From: Ephemerocybe angulata
Taxonomy: Eukaryota > Basidiomycota > Agaricomycetes > Agaricales > Psathyrellaceae
Length of the DNA: 64,000 nt
NCBI GenBank assembly: GCA_013368325.1
Contig: JAACJK010000163.1
Span: 2,046,001-2,110,000 of the forward strand
Reading direction: 5' to 3'
Each line of letters starts with the position of its first letter. Within the stretch, counting starts at the first letter, position 1. The notes beneath the pieces were generated by a model. That model did no database searches. It had not been told where the DNA came from and saw only the letters and a program-made list of their open reading frames with translations. This document shows positions 62,801 through 64,000 of this stretch, piece after piece. Both the position numbers and the translations under genes were made by a program.

Positions 62801-64000
62801 CAGCGTCGCCGGATCCGGCAAACTTGATGTTGTAATTGCATTGTAACAGTGCGGTGCATAGATCGCTGAAGGAGGACATCATACGATGGTTCCGGCTAGT
62901 GGAAACGTCGCCTGTTGCGCGATCGATCGTGGTGCCGAGGCGCACCTTCCCATCCATTCCCAGCCTACAGTTGTTGTCGGTTTTCTTTTCGCCCCTTTTG
63001 AGATATTTCCAGCAGGTTGCGTTGTGCTCATGTATGTTGAATGCCGTTAAAAGGCGGTTAACATGCTTGGAGAAATGGTATTTAAACGCGTTTGCCGAAA
63101 GACGCTCGAGCTCGGGGATATGATTCAATCCGGGATGTAGCTCCATAATACCGACATCTTTACGGGCGTCCTGCATGCGTGCCTCTTCCGCTGCGGCCGT
63201 GGCAGTAGGTTCCAGATATCCAGATTGGACAATGGCGTCAAGCCATATCTTCAGCTTCGTTTCATAGTCGATGCACCCCGATAGGATTATGTCTTTGAGG
63301 ACGGATGGAGCGGGGTGACCCCGCAACCAAAGGAGCATGTGACAATGTAGCGTCCCGCGCCCTTGCGCTTCAACAACTCCGTAGTACGCGTCACAGTGTC
63401 CGTAAAGACCAGGCTTGACTCGGCCAAAGCGCAAGATGATATCTACGTATGACTTCACAATGATGTCGAAGAATTTGGCGCACGCCGCAGGGTTTTTTGC
63501 GGCGGTCAATGCCCTTTGATAAGTTTCGTCGGTCCACGATTCCAGTTCCTCGTTCGAGGGTACGTCTCTTCCTGCGAGTATGCTGACGATTGGACTGTGC
63601 AGGTCTGAAGGTGTGAGGGTAACAAACAGGGTGGGCGCACCACGGAAGTTGATTAACGCGCGGATTTCGTTCCGACGGCTTAACTTATAGCCAACACTAC
63701 CGGGAACCCGCCTAGCAACAGGCCCTACGGAAGCCAGTACTTTCGATATCTTCTTTTCTGTCTCTGTAAAACAGATATATGTCGGTGATTGTTTGTACTT
63801 CTGACCTAGGGCAATGACCTCATCTTTGTCGAGGGCCATGATGTCGCGAATGATGTTGTCGTAAGATGCAACGGGGACTGTAAATGCGAGGGATGTCGAG
63901 ACATTTTTCTTTCGCATGATGTTGTAGAATACAAAGGCGAACTCAGGGTCACTCTGGAAAGCGCGGTCGCTAATCTGGAGGAGGTGTCGCAGCTGGTCCT
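59859..64000 (-). CDS. Helitron Rep/helicase protein, N-terminus outside window
   Basis: The minus-strand frame is open from the right edge to 59859, at least 1380 codons. It continues upstream of the first ATG in the window (63917) with ISDRAFQSDPEFAFVFYN, typical of the Helitron N-terminal domain, so the start lies outside. Counted from that ATG, the HUH nickase part has FVTLTP (about 98-103), GTLHCHMLLW with the HxH pair (H191, H193) and YATDYTAK with two catalytic tyrosines (Y379, Y383). The Pif1-type helicase has Walker A GGSGGTGKS (847-855), Walker B VIDEISMVG (921-929), FTGDFCQLTPP and a C-terminal YKSQGRSLSRAIID. All motifs are intact, so this copy could be active in rolling-circle transposition. 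It carries no obvious captured gene inside the window. Confidence 0.92.
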   Translation of the reverse strand, partial: DQLRHLLQISDRAFQSDPEFAFVFYNIMRKKNVSTSLAFTVPVASYDNIIRDIMALDKDEVIALGQKYKQSPTYICFTETEKKISKVLASVGPVARRVPGSVGYKLSRRNEIRALINFRGAPTLFVTLTPSDLHSPIVSILAGRDVPSNEELESWTDETYQRALTAAKNPAACAKFFDIIVKSYVDIILRFGRVKPGLYGHCDAYYGVVEAQGRGTLHCHMLLWLRGHPAPSVLKDIILSGCIDYETKLKIWLDAIVQSGYLEPTATAAAEEARMQDARKDVGIMELHPGLNHIPELERLSANAFKYHFSKHVNRLLTAFNIHEHNATCWKYLKRGEKKTDNNCRLGMDGKVRLGTTIDRATGDVSTSRNHRMMSSFSDLCTALLQCNYNIKFAGSGDAANAFIHYATDYTAKPLLTMHAGLAALSYAMSKVADKQATAEATQRPSTLKAFTTVVNSMLGQQELSQQQVMSYFVGNGDIYTNEQFIFVNWARIVSEVEKAWSKLDGRSIADADSTTISLVPTRGNITVSDTLLDYIYRSDEAAYESMCLYHFVSSVKKKAMHVDANGIAIKGRAQSFFLEDHPQHHSQATAMRSKYVIPVLLGPRLPLCKTGGGDNEQWSRYVLVLFKPWRTPECLKQKSQSWDEAYASYCDEIEPRWKNIIDNMGTLAASREAAKEQKETRGTNIFLGEMVENIFGPSGDCYELNAFNNLENSKGHVEKEGTDLVGLKSILGDTQIKIFDSCYPTGDETLESDDQAVQMDGALSETVQIHRQHMSHLKKALLATRLQTSEAKETKTITERDIPPQVLIASLTGEDHPFGISTQQSDICEASMACVSEVVNEFSLDSNPEQHRAFRIISDHITMGGKQLLIYVGGSGGTGKSHVIKAIVALFTRLGRRSELLLGAPTGIAAVLIGGSTLHSLALINPSGNSSSNHKLQEVWRGVKYLVIDEISMVGARFLATFAKRVALGKGEHKEVSDTLFGGVNVIFTGDFCQLTPPKQQSLFSYRVAQPSFEQGSSNNGIEEMSGTYMWQKVDVVVKLLKNQRQATDSTFATVLSHIAMGTCRMAEKAGLKPGNLTIYEYLLSRELSRVKSSNPQSLQDFWDAPIIVGSKILRDRINARLIPYHAKRHHSEVHLYCSSDRILGDEVHEGLKGELWRLPSRKTSDMLGKLPLFIGMKVMVTDNIALGHGIVNGMEGAVTDIVYRCDARKRRIAEVVYIEIPNCGLRIPGLEPDVVPILPKSVTVPYNVCGASTTRASSFRRSQVPLVPSYAYTDYKSQGRSLSRAIIDLVTARGQGVYVMLSRVKTLDGLLILRWFTPTKIYQKMSPELKTELERLHQINEDTKAKLELWDQQQALSQLEQQIPMSLDRTNNPIFQT

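Overview
The window looks like nuclear DNA of a mushroom-type basidiomycete (Agaricomycetes). Genes are cut by many introns of about 40-75 nt with GT(A/G)AG(T/C) donors, CTNAC-type branch sites and YAG acceptors. Lineage-specific F-box proteins, degenerate kinases and small unknown protein families dominate. The mobile elements (a Ngaro/DIRS-type tyrosine-recombinase retroelement, a Helitron, pogo-like MITEs, solo LTRs) are typical of that group. No bacterial operons, rRNA, convincing tRNA or CRISPR array were seen. Gene models below were spliced by eye from donor, branch and acceptor motifs plus reading phase; none is checked against RNA.

Layout. 0-9.4 kb: a partial helical protein running off the left edge (minus strand); a 176-bp MITE beside a 643-bp terminal-inverted-repeat element; an F-box/LRR gene (3.1-4.7 kb); a second MITE copy; a six-exon gene with a HeLo/MLKL-like helical domain and a glycine/asparagine-rich tail (7.5-8.9 kb); and a solo LTR. 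9.4-23 kb: mostly decayed sequence with a two-finger C2H2 gene, an unknown 12.8-13.9 kb ORF, a Doa1/PLAA-like WD40 relic and an F-box relic. 23-34.3 kb: an F-box gene, small unknown genes, a LAMMER-like pseudokinase gene (29.5-30.7 kb), the first member of a putative nuclear family (31.1-32.5 kb) and a PCL-type G1 cyclin (33.3-34.3 kb).

35-43.8 kb: decayed coding sequence on both sides of a Ngaro-type element (36.4-41.3 kb). The element has a spliced gag, reverse transcriptase/RNase H and a truncated tyrosine recombinase. A second solo LTR of the 9-kb family lies at 43.5-43.8 kb. 44-56.4 kb is the densest part: a second LAMMER-like pseudokinase, three F-box genes sharing one intron position (two of them head to head), a separate F-box/LRR gene with a MITE 11 bp past its stop codon, an F-box plus nucleotidyltransferase-like gene, and a second member of the 31-kb family. 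56.6-58.7 kb: a dispersed repeat and an array of six intron-like modules. 59.9-64 kb: a long Helitron Rep/helicase ORF entering from the right edge.

The only functional theme linking several genes is inferred: F-box proteins, pseudokinases, a putative cell-death protein and putative nuclear proteins, all families that expand quickly in mushroom genomes, sit in a transposon-rich region. The PCL-type cyclin is the one clearly conserved housekeeping-type gene.
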